This document shows, one piece after another, positions 21,633 through 26,841 of a stretch of DNA of 26,841 bases. The translations under genes were made by a program, and so were the position numbers. The stretch lies in IMG/VR virus record IMGVR_UViG_3300014839_000478, positions 1 to 26,841 of that record. One strand, given 5' to 3'. The notes below the pieces were generated by a model. It was not told the DNA's origin. It worked only from the letters and a program-made list of their open reading frames with translations, and made no database searches. Every line of letters starts with the position of its first letter. Position 1 is the first letter of the stretch. This DNA is from a virus.

Positions 21633-22410
21633 ATGCCTCCATGATCTTCTTACTAGCTTCGCGTGCTTCGGGAGGCATCGAACCTAACTCGAAGTTCCAG
21701 TCAGGATGTTCGGTTAGTGCCAGTTCTAAGATTCTCTTCGCGCGGCCGAAAGCCATGGTCTTCGACCCTAAGCCGCGCCCGCTCTTTACATGTGTCACGT
21801 TCCAGCCGGCCTTCGGTTTCACGACACTTTCGCCGTCTGTCCAATCGGACTTTGTGCCGTTCTGGGTTAGTGCTAGGCCGCAGCCACTCGGATGTGCAAT
21901 GACCATACCTTCATCTCGCCGTTTCAGTCGTGCGTTGTAGTATGCTTCCGCGCTCCATTCGGCATCGAGCGGGTTTGGGTGCCAGCCGTTCGAGCGCTTA
22001 TCGACTGGCGGTTTCGGAAAGTTCTTAACCGTTGCGGGAATCCGATGCGAGTCCTCTACTATGATCGTCGCGGCGAGCGCGATCAGTTCTGTCCGTTCGA
22101 TTGGAGCCGGGTCCCAGACGGTAGCCCAATCGCGCGCTTCCGGGTGGCTCCTCTGGTATTCCCACCAATCGTCTACCGCTATGTGTGTCTGTCCGTCGTG
22201 GCTCACGCGCCACTGAAGCGAGCCGGAGTAGTCTAGCTTAGTCTCGTACTTGCGCTCCCACGAGAGCATGTAGTGGATGCCCGCCGCATCGCAGGCGAGC
22301 GCCAAGCGCAGAACGAACCGAGCCTGCGACGTGATCGGCTCAGGTTTGCGACAATGGCCATGTTCGTGCCGTCTCTCGACCGCCTTTATCCATGCTGTTG
22401 ATCTGTGCAT
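21625..22410 (-). CDS. Hypothetical protein between two recombinase halves
   Basis: A 261-residue protein from the ATG at 22410, with GGAG 8 nt upstream, inside the 3' end of the recombinase N-terminal gene. The sequence is Trp-rich in the first half (SWERKYETKLDYSGSLQWRV; DDWWEYQRSHPEARDWATVW) and basic in the second (SKTMAFGRAKRILELALTEHP). No homing endonuclease, reverse transcriptase or other known motif was seen. It overlaps the recombinase halves by 25 bp upstream and 8 bp downstream, so all three seem translated as one unit. It could be a recombination accessory factor; this is inference from position. Confidence 0.8.
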   Translation of the reverse strand: MHRSTAWIKAVERRHEHGHCRKPEPITSQARFVLRLALACDAAGIHYMLSWERKYETKLDYSGSLQWRVSHDGQTHIAVDDWWEYQRSHPEARDWATVWDPAPIERTELIALAATIIVEDSHRIPATVKNFPKPPVDKRSNGWHPNPLDAEWSAEAYYNARLKRRDEGMVIAHPSGCGLALTQNGTKSDWTDGESVVKPKAGWNVTHVKSGRGLGSKTMAFGRAKRILELALTEHPDWNFELGSMPPEAREASKKIMEAYA

Positions 22411-23033
22411 TGCTTTGTCTCCTCGATCCACTCCGCAATCAGTTGTGCCGCCCAGCCAGGAACGCTGACGCTCCTGACTCTGCCGCCCTTGCCTACCAGA
22501 TTCCTGATAAGCATCCGGCCATCCCTGGTGACTAGCTGGTCGGTGGTTAGTGCCACGGCTTCAGCTCTCCGAAGTCCACACCCTACCAGGAGCGCGAGCA
22601 GACACCGGTCGCGTCGCCCGATAGCCGTAGTCGGGTCCGGCGCCGCCAGTAGTGCCACAGTCTGCTGCTCATTGAGCCAGCGGCCGACGCGCACACCTGC
22701 TGTTTTCTTTCCCTTGATCCGCTCGATTTGTGCCGCTTGTTCTTGGGCGATCCAGCCGAGATCCGCTGCTTCACCGGCCAGCTTCTTGAGCGCGGCGAGC
22801 GCCTGGTTACGCACTTGTGCCGAGCAACCGGCCAGCTCCAAGGCGCGGAGGTACCGTTTGACGCTCTCGCGGTCTAATGCAGTTGTGCCGTCTCGCCAGC
22901 GCAGCCAAGCGCGGATGCGCGACTCGTAGACCCGGCGAGTCGTGGCGGCCAGGCCCGATAGTGCCGTGGAGATGGCACGCTCTTGGAGCGAGTCACAGGG
23001 CGGTACGAGGGCGATAGCGTCCATCGTCGTCAC
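22386..23033 (-). CDS. Tyrosine recombinase, N-terminal and first catalytic part
   Basis: A 215-residue protein. Residues ~12-105 form a SAM-like core-binding domain (TTRRVYESRIRAWLRWRDG). GCGLRRAEAVAL supplies the first catalytic Arg (R155) and GKGGRVRSVSVPG the β-hairpin Lys (K182). It stops soon after, at the point where the family normally continues toward HxxR. The rest is found in the gene at 21342-21632, in the same frame but separated by stops and another gene. The GTG at 23033 with AGGAG 7 nt upstream is the best start; it lies 11 bp after the preceding stop. An ATG at 23024 is the alternative. Confidence 0.9.
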   Translation of the reverse strand: MTTMDAIALVPPCDSLQERAISTALSGLAATTRRVYESRIRAWLRWRDGTTALDRESVKRYLRALELAGCSAQVRNQALAALKKLAGEAADLGWIAQEQAAQIERIKGKKTAGVRVGRWLNEQQTVALLAAPDPTTAIGRRDRCLLALLVGCGLRRAEAVALTTDQLVTRDGRMLIRNLVGKGGRVRSVSVPGWAAQLIAEWIEETKQCTDQQHG

Positions 23034-23043
23034 TTGTTCTCTC

Positions 23044-23484
23044 CTACGCCGTGGGAACGCAGATACCCTCTCTGCCATAGTCGTCCGTCTTCCCACTGGG
23101 GACCGTAATCTTGACCGTGATGCCGCGCGGGTCTCCCGAGAAAATCACGCCGAATCCCTGCCCGAGTCCAGCCACAATCGCGCTGATGCGCTTCTCTAGC
23201 TGTGCCTCGCGCTTCTTGCACCATTTCGCGTGGCGGTCGTAGATCCGTTGCAGCTTGTCGTTGGGCAGGTTCGCCTGTGCGTATGGCGTCAGCTCCGGCC
23301 CGTTGCACACGGCCTTTTGGATGTGCGCATAGGTCTTGCTGTGACGGCATAGCAGCCGCGCGGCTACAAGCGCATAGGGCCTTTGTGCCGGCCGCAAGTA
23401 ATCCTCTATGCCTAGTTGCAGTTCCGCCTCATTCTGTAGCAGCGTTTCAAACGCAGTACGTGCTTCAGACTCTTTCCGCGTCAT
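23044..23484 (-). CDS. Hypothetical protein upstream of the recombinase
   Basis: A 146-residue helical, basic protein (RRxLCRHSKTYAHIQ-like region; KWCKKREAQLEKRISAIV). The C-terminal part (GFGVIFSGDPRGITVKITVPSG) is β-hairpin-like. No family was recognised. The ATG at 23484 has GAGG about 8 nt upstream. It leads the recombinase unit. The style of the C-terminus recalls small plasmid proteins of unknown function. Confidence 0.75.
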   Translation of the reverse strand: MTRKESEARTAFETLLQNEAELQLGIEDYLRPAQRPYALVAARLLCRHSKTYAHIQKAVCNGPELTPYAQANLPNDKLQRIYDRHAKWCKKREAQLEKRISAIVAGLGQGFGVIFSGDPRGITVKITVPSGKTDDYGREGICVPTA

Positions 23485-23578
23485 GATTTTGTCCTCTCTT
23501 CTGTTCCTTCCCGCGATATAGCCGCCGGTTGTAGTGCCGTCATCTCTCGCCGCCTCCCAGCGGCTCGCTTGTCCAGGT

Positions 23579-23605
23579 GGCCGGACTCTATACCGGAGTC
23601 CGGGC
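23579..23605. other. Strong hairpin between two - strand genes
   Basis: CCGGACTC (23581-23588) and GAGTCCGG (23596-23603) pair perfectly around a 7-nt loop, extendable with a bulge. There is no T run, so it is not a standard terminator. It may slow transcription or protect mRNA ends. The 131-bp gap around it (23485-23615) shows nothing else. Confidence 0.45.
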
Positions 23606-23615
23606 CGGTCGGGTG

Positions 23616-24479
23616 CTACTCGCGCCCGCCGATTGTTCCTCTGTGCGTGGTCACGATGTTGTATTCGTATGGAAACTCCGACAGGTTCGCTAGCAGCCAG
23701 TCTAGATCCGCGTCCGCTTCGAGCGCCTTACTCCATCCAAACGTGAACAGGGCTTTGTGGCTGTAGTAAATGAGATTGTGCAGGATGCGAACCGGGCAAC
23801 CGTGAACAAACAGCCAGTTTTTGCCGTGGTACTCGGTGTACAGTTCCGCCGTCTTCTTGTCGAAATTCTCTTTCAGGTTCGCGCCGTACTTCTCCCGTGC
23901 GACGCGGGCGCGCTCGCTGCCCTTGCCGCTCTGTTCTGCCTGATAGATCGGCATCAGTTCTGCCGTTTCCTCTGGCGTCAGCGGAGCGAACGTCTGATGT
24001 AGCACGGGCTCGATGCGGGTGAGATGCAAGTCCTCCGCCTTGAGGTACTCGCTGCCCAAGCAGGCATGGCAGAACGCGGGTGGAGCTGGCACGTCGCGCT
24101 TATCGTATTGCTTGCCGCAGTACCCGCATTTCAGCCGGTTCGAGCGGACCTCGATCATTTCGGGCGTCATGTCGAGGTAGTGCCCGCGCTTGAGATACTG
24201 ATTGCCACAGGGCCGGTAGTCCTGTGCCCAGTCGAACACCCGAAGCCCCTTGTCGCTGACGCCTTCGACGGGCGCGGTGTTCCATTGGTTGTCAAACACA
24301 AAGGCAGTGTCGAGCGTCACGGCGCGGCCATTCCACGCGGGTTGATTGTGGCTGCTCTCGCCGATGGTCTCGAAGCACTTAGTACCTTGTGCTTTCATGC
24401 GCTCGCGTAGTGCCTTGTAGTCCGCCGCGCCTTTTGGCTCGTTGACGTAAAAACTGTAGGTGTGAATCGTTGTTTGCAT
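23616..24479 (-). CDS. Hypothetical protein with CxxC...CxxC zinc ribbon
   Basis: A 287-residue protein from the ATG at 24479 (GAGGAA upstream). The N-terminal part (HTYSFYVNEPKGAADYKALR) is an αβ domain. Residues ~115-145 form a zinc-ribbon pattern (CGYCGKQYD ... FCHACLGSEYL). The C-terminus is mixed αβ with many aromatic residues. It resembles hypothetical proteins of plasmids and genomic islands; no enzymatic motif was recognised. The frame runs open to 24740, but the ribosome-binding site and two small genes upstream decide the start. Confidence 0.75.
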   Translation of the reverse strand: MQTTIHTYSFYVNEPKGAADYKALRERMKAQGTKCFETIGESSHNQPAWNGRAVTLDTAFVFDNQWNTAPVEGVSDKGLRVFDWAQDYRPCGNQYLKRGHYLDMTPEMIEVRSNRLKCGYCGKQYDKRDVPAPPAFCHACLGSEYLKAEDLHLTRIEPVLHQTFAPLTPEETAELMPIYQAEQSGKGSERARVAREKYGANLKENFDKKTAELYTEYHGKNWLFVHGCPVRILHNLIYYSHKALFTFGWSKALEADADLDWLLANLSEFPYEYNIVTTHRGTIGGRE

Positions 24480-24483
24480 GGCT

Positions 24484-24609
24484 TCATTCCTCGTCAGATT
24501 CTCCGCGCGAATCGGCACGCGGGCCGGTTGTGCTAGTTGAAAAATCGTTCCAACTTTTTCGCCCCATTGGAGCGCCGTACTGACAATTGCATTTCGGTGT
24601 GAGGTCCAT
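24484..24609 (-). CDS. 41-residue Cys-containing protein
   Basis: A small gene from ATG 24609 to TGA 24484. The peptide begins MDLTPKCNCQYGAPMGR, a pattern familiar from short plasmid proteins. The C-terminus is polar. GAGGA lies 8 nt upstream, within the end of the preceding tiny gene, and the next gene begins 4 bp after its stop. Function unknown. Confidence 0.55.
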   Translation of the reverse strand: MDLTPKCNCQYGAPMGRKSWNDFSTSTTGPRADSRGESDEE

Positions 24610-24613
24610 ACGG

Positions 24614-24706
24614 TTAGTCCTCGTCCTCTACTCCGGCGAGCAGATGCACTTCGGGCCAATCTTGGCAGATGCCTTGCCAGTAGCACTTCAATATCAGTGT
24701 GAGCAT
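24614..24706 (-). CDS. 30-residue Trp/Cys-containing leader peptide or small protein
   Basis: A tiny frame from ATG 24706 to TAA 24614 with the segment LKCYWQGICQDWPEVHLL. The ATG lies 5 nt after the -10 of a good promoter, so it may be translated from a leaderless mRNA. It could be a regulatory leader or a small protein. No family was recognised. Confidence 0.45.
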   Translation of the reverse strand: MLTLILKCYWQGICQDWPEVHLLAGVEDED

Positions 24707-24711
24707 GACCA

Positions 24712-24740
24712 ACGATACCATTACGACACTGACATGTCAA
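24712..24740 (-). promoter_or_regulatory. σ70-type promoter with 10-bp palindrome at the -35
   Basis: On the - strand, a perfect TTGACA (24735-24740) and TATCGT (24712-24717) are 17 bp apart. TGACATGTCA (24730-24739), a perfect 10-bp palindrome, overlaps the -35 and could be an operator. It would drive the three genes down to 23616. A near-copy of the 13-bp palindrome (24772-24784) lies upstream. Confidence 0.55.
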
Positions 24741-24771
24741 GGATTATAATACGTGTGATATCAATAGTGTA

Positions 24772-24784
24772 TGTAGGACGTACA
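24772..24784. promoter_or_regulatory. 13-bp palindrome, copy 7 (one mismatch)
   Basis: TGTAGGACGTACA lies upstream of the promoter at 24712-24740. One arm base differs from the repeated motif, so it may be chance. Confidence 0.3.
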
Positions 24785-24805
24785 AGACTGTGGAGGCGAA
24801 ACGTA

Positions 24806-24822
24806 GGGGAATTATATACATG
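24806..24822 (+). repeat. IS terminal sequence, copy A
   Basis: GGGGAATTATATACATG, identical to 25335-25351, marks the left end of the older element. It is assigned as an IS end because both copies begin at the same distance pattern before related small genes. Confidence 0.65.
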
Positions 24823-24835
24823 GCTACATCTAAAC

Positions 24836-24862
24836 TGAAAAGGCAAGGGGTTATCCCTTGCC
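24836..24862 (-). terminator. Rho-independent-type terminator inside the IS
   Basis: On the - strand, GGCAAGGG and CCCTTGCC (24842-24849/24855-24862) form an 8-bp stem with a 5-nt loop, followed by TTTT. The stop codon of the small basic gene lies in its loop. It would end transcription coming from the transposase. Confidence 0.6.
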
Positions 24863-24970
24863 CTTCCGCGCGGCCTTTTTTTTCCGTTTCTTGGCCGCTT
24901 TCGCCTTCAGTTTCGGATGATAGTTCAGCACCATATCTGCGATCTTTCCAAGTTCCTCGGGAGGCTTCAT
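24851..24970 (-). CDS. 39-residue basic IS-associated protein, copy 1
   Basis: ATG 24970 overlaps the transposase stop as ATGA. The peptide starts MKPPEELGKIADMVLNYHPK and ends in a run of Lys/Ala/Arg. It is related to the 42-residue protein at 25362-25490 in the second element (shared MKP, I-x-D-x-V-L-x-Y-H-P-K, and basic tail). Role unknown; DNA or RNA binding is suggested by the tail. Confidence 0.65.
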   Translation of the reverse strand: MKPPEELGKIADMVLNYHPKLKAKAAKKRKKKAARKGKG

Positions 24971-25334
24971 GCTGTGAGCCTCCGATACGTAATCCGCTTG
25001 CCCTTCGTCGCGTCAACGAAGCTATCCAGCCGCCGCGTGGTGTGGTTGGCGACGTTCCCCTCGTTAAGCCGGAAGGTGAACTCATCAACGTATCGAGCCA
25101 GATGCTTTTTGCTCGCGTGGTGATAGACGCCGTGCAGTCCGCGCTTCAGGACCGCCCAGACGCTCTCAATGCTGTTCGTGCTGACCGGCCCACGCGCGTA
25201 CTCTCCCGCGCTGTGATTGACCGTAGCGTGACGGTAGAAGAGCCCGTCCAGGTCGCTGAAGCAGATGTGATCGTCGGTGTAGAGTTGCGCCCCAACTTCC
25301 ACGTTGCCGTGAATCTCTCCGTGGATATTGTCAA
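24967..25334 (-). pseudogene. IS1595/ISXO2-like transposase, 3' fragment
   Basis: About 122 codons of the C-terminal part of the transposase, beginning LDNIHGEIH and running through YTDDHICFSDLDGLFYRH, VNHSAGEYARG, and NSIESVWAVLKRGLHGVYH to the natural stop. It aligns along its length with the transposase at 26131-26841 but differs at many residues. The frame continues to 25350 only because it reads into the end of the inserted second element (MYIIP). The N-terminal half, with the first catalytic Asp, is missing, so it is inactive as it stands. Confidence 0.85.
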
Positions 25335-25351
25335 GGGGAATTATATACATG
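25335..25351 (+). repeat. IS terminal sequence, copy B
   Basis: GGGGAATTATATACATG, identical to 24806-24822, marks the left end of the second element and the insertion point in the older transposase. Confidence 0.65.
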
Positions 25352-25361
25352 ACTCCCGCGC

Positions 25362-25490
25362 CTAACCACGTTTCTCCTCGCGCTTCTTGCGGCGCTCGCG
25401 GCGCTTCGACGCCTTGGTTTTTGACTTCGGGTGGTACGCAAGTACCACGTCAGTTATCGCGTCCAACTCAATCGGAGCCTTGGGCTTCAT
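25362..25490 (-). CDS. 42-residue basic IS-associated protein, copy 2
   Basis: ATG 25490 overlaps the methyltransferase stop as ATGA. The peptide starts MKPKAPIELDAITDVVLAYH, then PKSKTKASKRRERRKK. It is a relative of the protein at 24851-24970 and also the last gene of its element. Its persistence in two diverged elements suggests a function in the IS. It could aid transposition or regulation; that is inference. Confidence 0.65.
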   Translation of the reverse strand: MKPKAPIELDAITDVVLAYHPKSKTKASKRRERRKKREEKRG

Positions 25491-26134
25491 CGATTCACCT
25501 CGAAAAATGCCTTTGCAAAACCAGGGGCTGTCTTCTCACGCTCTCGCTTCCAGGAACTAGACATGCGCGCTATCGTGCCGGACGTGTGACCGCTCGGCAT
25601 TCTGACAGTCGGGGGAGTTGCCACGATGTTGGTGGGCTCCGGCTTCCGCGCCGTTCCCCAGATGTAGGTCTGCTTCACCCACGGGTCGCCATGTTGCCAC
25701 GGTTGGAACTGCCAGGCAGGGGCGGGAATCTCCGGCATGAGCTTGCGCTGACGGCCGGGCGGATTCTCCAGCGCCCACCATCCGCGCGCCTTCTGGCAGA
25801 TTCGGAAGCACGCGCGGAACAGTTTAATGGCTCGCTCGGTTGTCCCATCCGAATCCATCCGAGGCCACCAGCGGGCACCGGGCCGACAGAAGGCGGCGCA
25901 GCACGGAGCGGCCAGGACAGCCCACGGGTCGCCGCAAAATCCGTAATGGGGAAGCCAGAACACGTCGTATCCCTGCGTCAAGTCCTTCCCCACACACCAC
26001 AACCTTTCACCGGCCTGTACCGCTCCGACGGGATACGCGAGGTCAACACGGACGACGGTGTACCCGGCATCGACGTAGGCTTGAGACCAGACGCCAGAGA
26101 TGTCACACAGGCTGATGACGAGCCGTTCGATCAC
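25487..26134 (-). CDS. C5-cytosine methyltransferase-like protein, IS passenger
   Basis: A 215-residue protein with a GTG start at 26134 overlapping the transposase stop (GTGA). VISLCDISGVWSQAYVDAGY is motif I for S-adenosylmethionine. LAAPCCAAFC holds the Pro-Cys of motif IV (normally PPC), and WWALENPPGR resembles motif VI. QTYIWG and PGFAKAFFEVNR at the end match short phage-type cytosine methyltransferase-like proteins. It lacks an obvious long target-recognition domain. It may methylate DNA to protect or regulate the element, or the family may have another substrate; catalytic activity is uncertain because of the altered PC context. Confidence 0.75.
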   Translation of the reverse strand: MIERLVISLCDISGVWSQAYVDAGYTVVRVDLAYPVGAVQAGERLWCVGKDLTQGYDVFWLPHYGFCGDPWAVLAAPCCAAFCRPGARWWPRMDSDGTTERAIKLFRACFRICQKARGWWALENPPGRQRKLMPEIPAPAWQFQPWQHGDPWVKQTYIWGTARKPEPTNIVATPPTVRMPSGHTSGTIARMSSSWKREREKTAPGFAKAFFEVNR

Positions 26135-26841
26135 GCCACCACCTCCGCCGTAAGCTGCTTGTATGTGAGCCGCTTGCCAGCGATGGCGTCGATGAAGGAA
26201 TCCAGCCGCGCCAACGTGTGCCGTTTCACGTCGCCTTCATTCAGCCGGAACGTGAACTCATCGACGTACCGGGCCAAGTGCTTGGGGCTGACCTGATGGT
26301 AAACGCCATGAATCCCGCGCTTCAGAACGGCCCAAACGCTCTCGATGCTGTTGGTGTTGGCCGCTCCCCGCGCGTACTCGCCCGCGCTGTGGTTGACCGT
26401 ATCGTGCCGAAAGAAGAGCCCGTCCAGGTCGCTGAAAACCATGTGGTCATCGGTGTACAACTGGGTGCCAACTTCAACCGCATCGTGAATCTGGCCGTGG
26501 ATGGCGTCAAGGCTGCGAACCTCGGTAACCGTGGCCCGCGTCCGGCCTCCGCGTTCGCGCATTCCCAGGACGGCGGTTTTTCCAACGGAGCCGCGCCCGG
26601 CGTGGAGCTTCTTGGACTCGTGCTTGTTGGCTTCCTTCCCGCCGAAGAAGGCTTCGTCAATCTCCACGATGCCCTTGAGCTTGTCGGTGGTGTCGGGGCC
26701 GCTGCAAGCCTCGCGGAGCCGTCCCAGGATAAACCAGGCGGTCTTCTGAGTGACGCCGATTTCCTTCGCCAACTGCATCGAAGAGATTCCCTTTCGGGCC
26801 GTCACCAGCAGGTACATGGCGTAAACCCACTTATTCAGCGG
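26131..26841 (-). CDS. IS1595/ISXO2-like transposase, 5' end outside window
   Basis: An open frame with no stop up to the window edge; an internal ATG lies at 26817 but the family start is further upstream, as PLNKWVYA precedes it in frame. The catalytic region shows IVEIDEAFFGGKE (first Asp), LYTDDHMVF (second Asp), and NTNSIESVWAVLKRGIHGVYH (final acidic/Asn position). KGISSMQLAKEIGVTQKTAW is the helix-turn-helix. The N-terminal zinc ribbon is not in view. It appears intact in the visible part and would move the element at 25335. Confidence 0.9.
   Translation of the reverse strand, partial: PLNKWVYAMYLLVTARKGISSMQLAKEIGVTQKTAWFILGRLREACSGPDTTDKLKGIVEIDEAFFGGKEANKHESKKLHAGRGSVGKTAVLGMRERGGRTRATVTEVRSLDAIHGQIHDAVEVGTQLYTDDHMVFSDLDGLFFRHDTVNHSAGEYARGAANTNSIESVWAVLKRGIHGVYHQVSPKHLARYVDEFTFRLNEGDVKRHTLARLDSFIDAIAGKRLTYKQLTAEVVA

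Larger units (their letters stand above)
24806..25334 (-). mobile_element. Older IS1595/ISXO2-like element, interrupted by a second one
   Basis: The left end is GGGGAATTATATACATG at 24806. The element then holds a terminator hairpin, a small basic gene and the 3' part of a transposase. At 25334 it is cut by the left end of a related element with the same 17-bp terminus. Its remainder should lie beyond the right edge of the window. Confidence 0.7.
25335..26841 (-). mobile_element. IS1595/ISXO2-like element with methyltransferase passenger, right end outside window
   Basis: The left end is GGGGAATTATATACATG at 25335, inside the transposase of the older element. In transcription order it carries a transposase, a C5-methyltransferase-like gene and a small basic gene, joined by GTGA and ATGA overlaps. 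Passenger genes are known in the IS1595 family. The right inverted repeat and target duplication lie beyond 26841. Confidence 0.75.

Noticed and set aside
21625-22410. Group I or II intron with encoded protein in the recombinase
   Set aside because: The middle gene shows no homing endonuclease or reverse transcriptase motif and fills almost the whole gap, leaving no room for an intron core.
21342-23033. Intein inside the recombinase
   Set aside because: The two halves share a frame but stops separate them, and the middle gene is in another frame with its own start; no intein motifs.
23579-23605. Rho-independent terminator
   Set aside because: The hairpin is strong but no T run follows on either strand.
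25328-26296. A 322-codon + strand open frame across the IS
   Set aside because: It is antisense to the methyltransferase and transposase and low in protein-like character.

Overview
The window looks like part of a temperate bacteriophage or phage-plasmid of a GC-rich bacterium (GC-rich by eye). It reads as three blocks. (1) Positions 1-2805, + strand, hold the end of a virion or late region: two large Ala/Gly-rich proteins of internal-virion type and a two-helix holin-like membrane protein. (2) Positions 2826-20162, - strand, form one long, tightly packed early operon, read right to left. Many neighbours overlap by ATGA or GTGA. (3) Positions 20435-26841 hold a lone + strand zinc-module gene, a split tyrosine recombinase module, a small plasmid-like gene set, and finally two nested IS1595/ISXO2-like insertion sequences that run off the right edge. 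No tRNA, rRNA or CRISPR array was seen. The host cannot be named from the sequence.

The early operon starts with an Xre-type regulator and a ParB-like protein. Next come an AAA-type ATPase with a C-terminal winged helix, a DinG/XPD-type iron-sulfur helicase, a possible ssDNA-binding protein, a PD-(D/E)XK nuclease candidate and a Sak4-like RecA-fold ATPase. A cassette of glycosyltransferases and a methyltransferase follows, then an ERCC4/XPF-type nuclease and a free-standing HNH homing-type endonuclease. The operon ends with a uracil-DNA glycosylase fused to a 3'-5' proofreading exonuclease, a separate family A polymerase, and a coiled-coil protein. Together these suggest a self-sufficient replication, recombination and repair module with an embedded sugar-modification cassette. 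Three or four genes inside the operon are more AT-rich than their neighbours and look like later arrivals.

Regulation seems concentrated at 20163-20434, between the divergent Xre and zinc-module genes. This region holds a 138-bp imperfect inverted repeat, two promoter-like sequences that predict leaderless transcripts, and one copy of a 13-bp palindrome, TGTAG-N3-CTACA. That palindrome occurs four times exactly and three more times with one mismatch, mostly inside genes. It could be a set of scattered repressor operators or ParB centromere sites, as known for phage-plasmid N15.

The least ordinary features are the following. A tyrosine recombinase is divided into two genes (core-binding domain plus catalytic Arg/Lys; HxxR/H/Tyr part) with an unrelated gene between them. 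The family A polymerase is split from its UDG-exonuclease half. A roughly 140-nt intergenic element can fold into a multi-branched structure. One IS1595-type element carries a C5-methyltransferase-like passenger gene and has inserted into the transposase of an older relative. Both elements carry related tiny basic genes at the same position.
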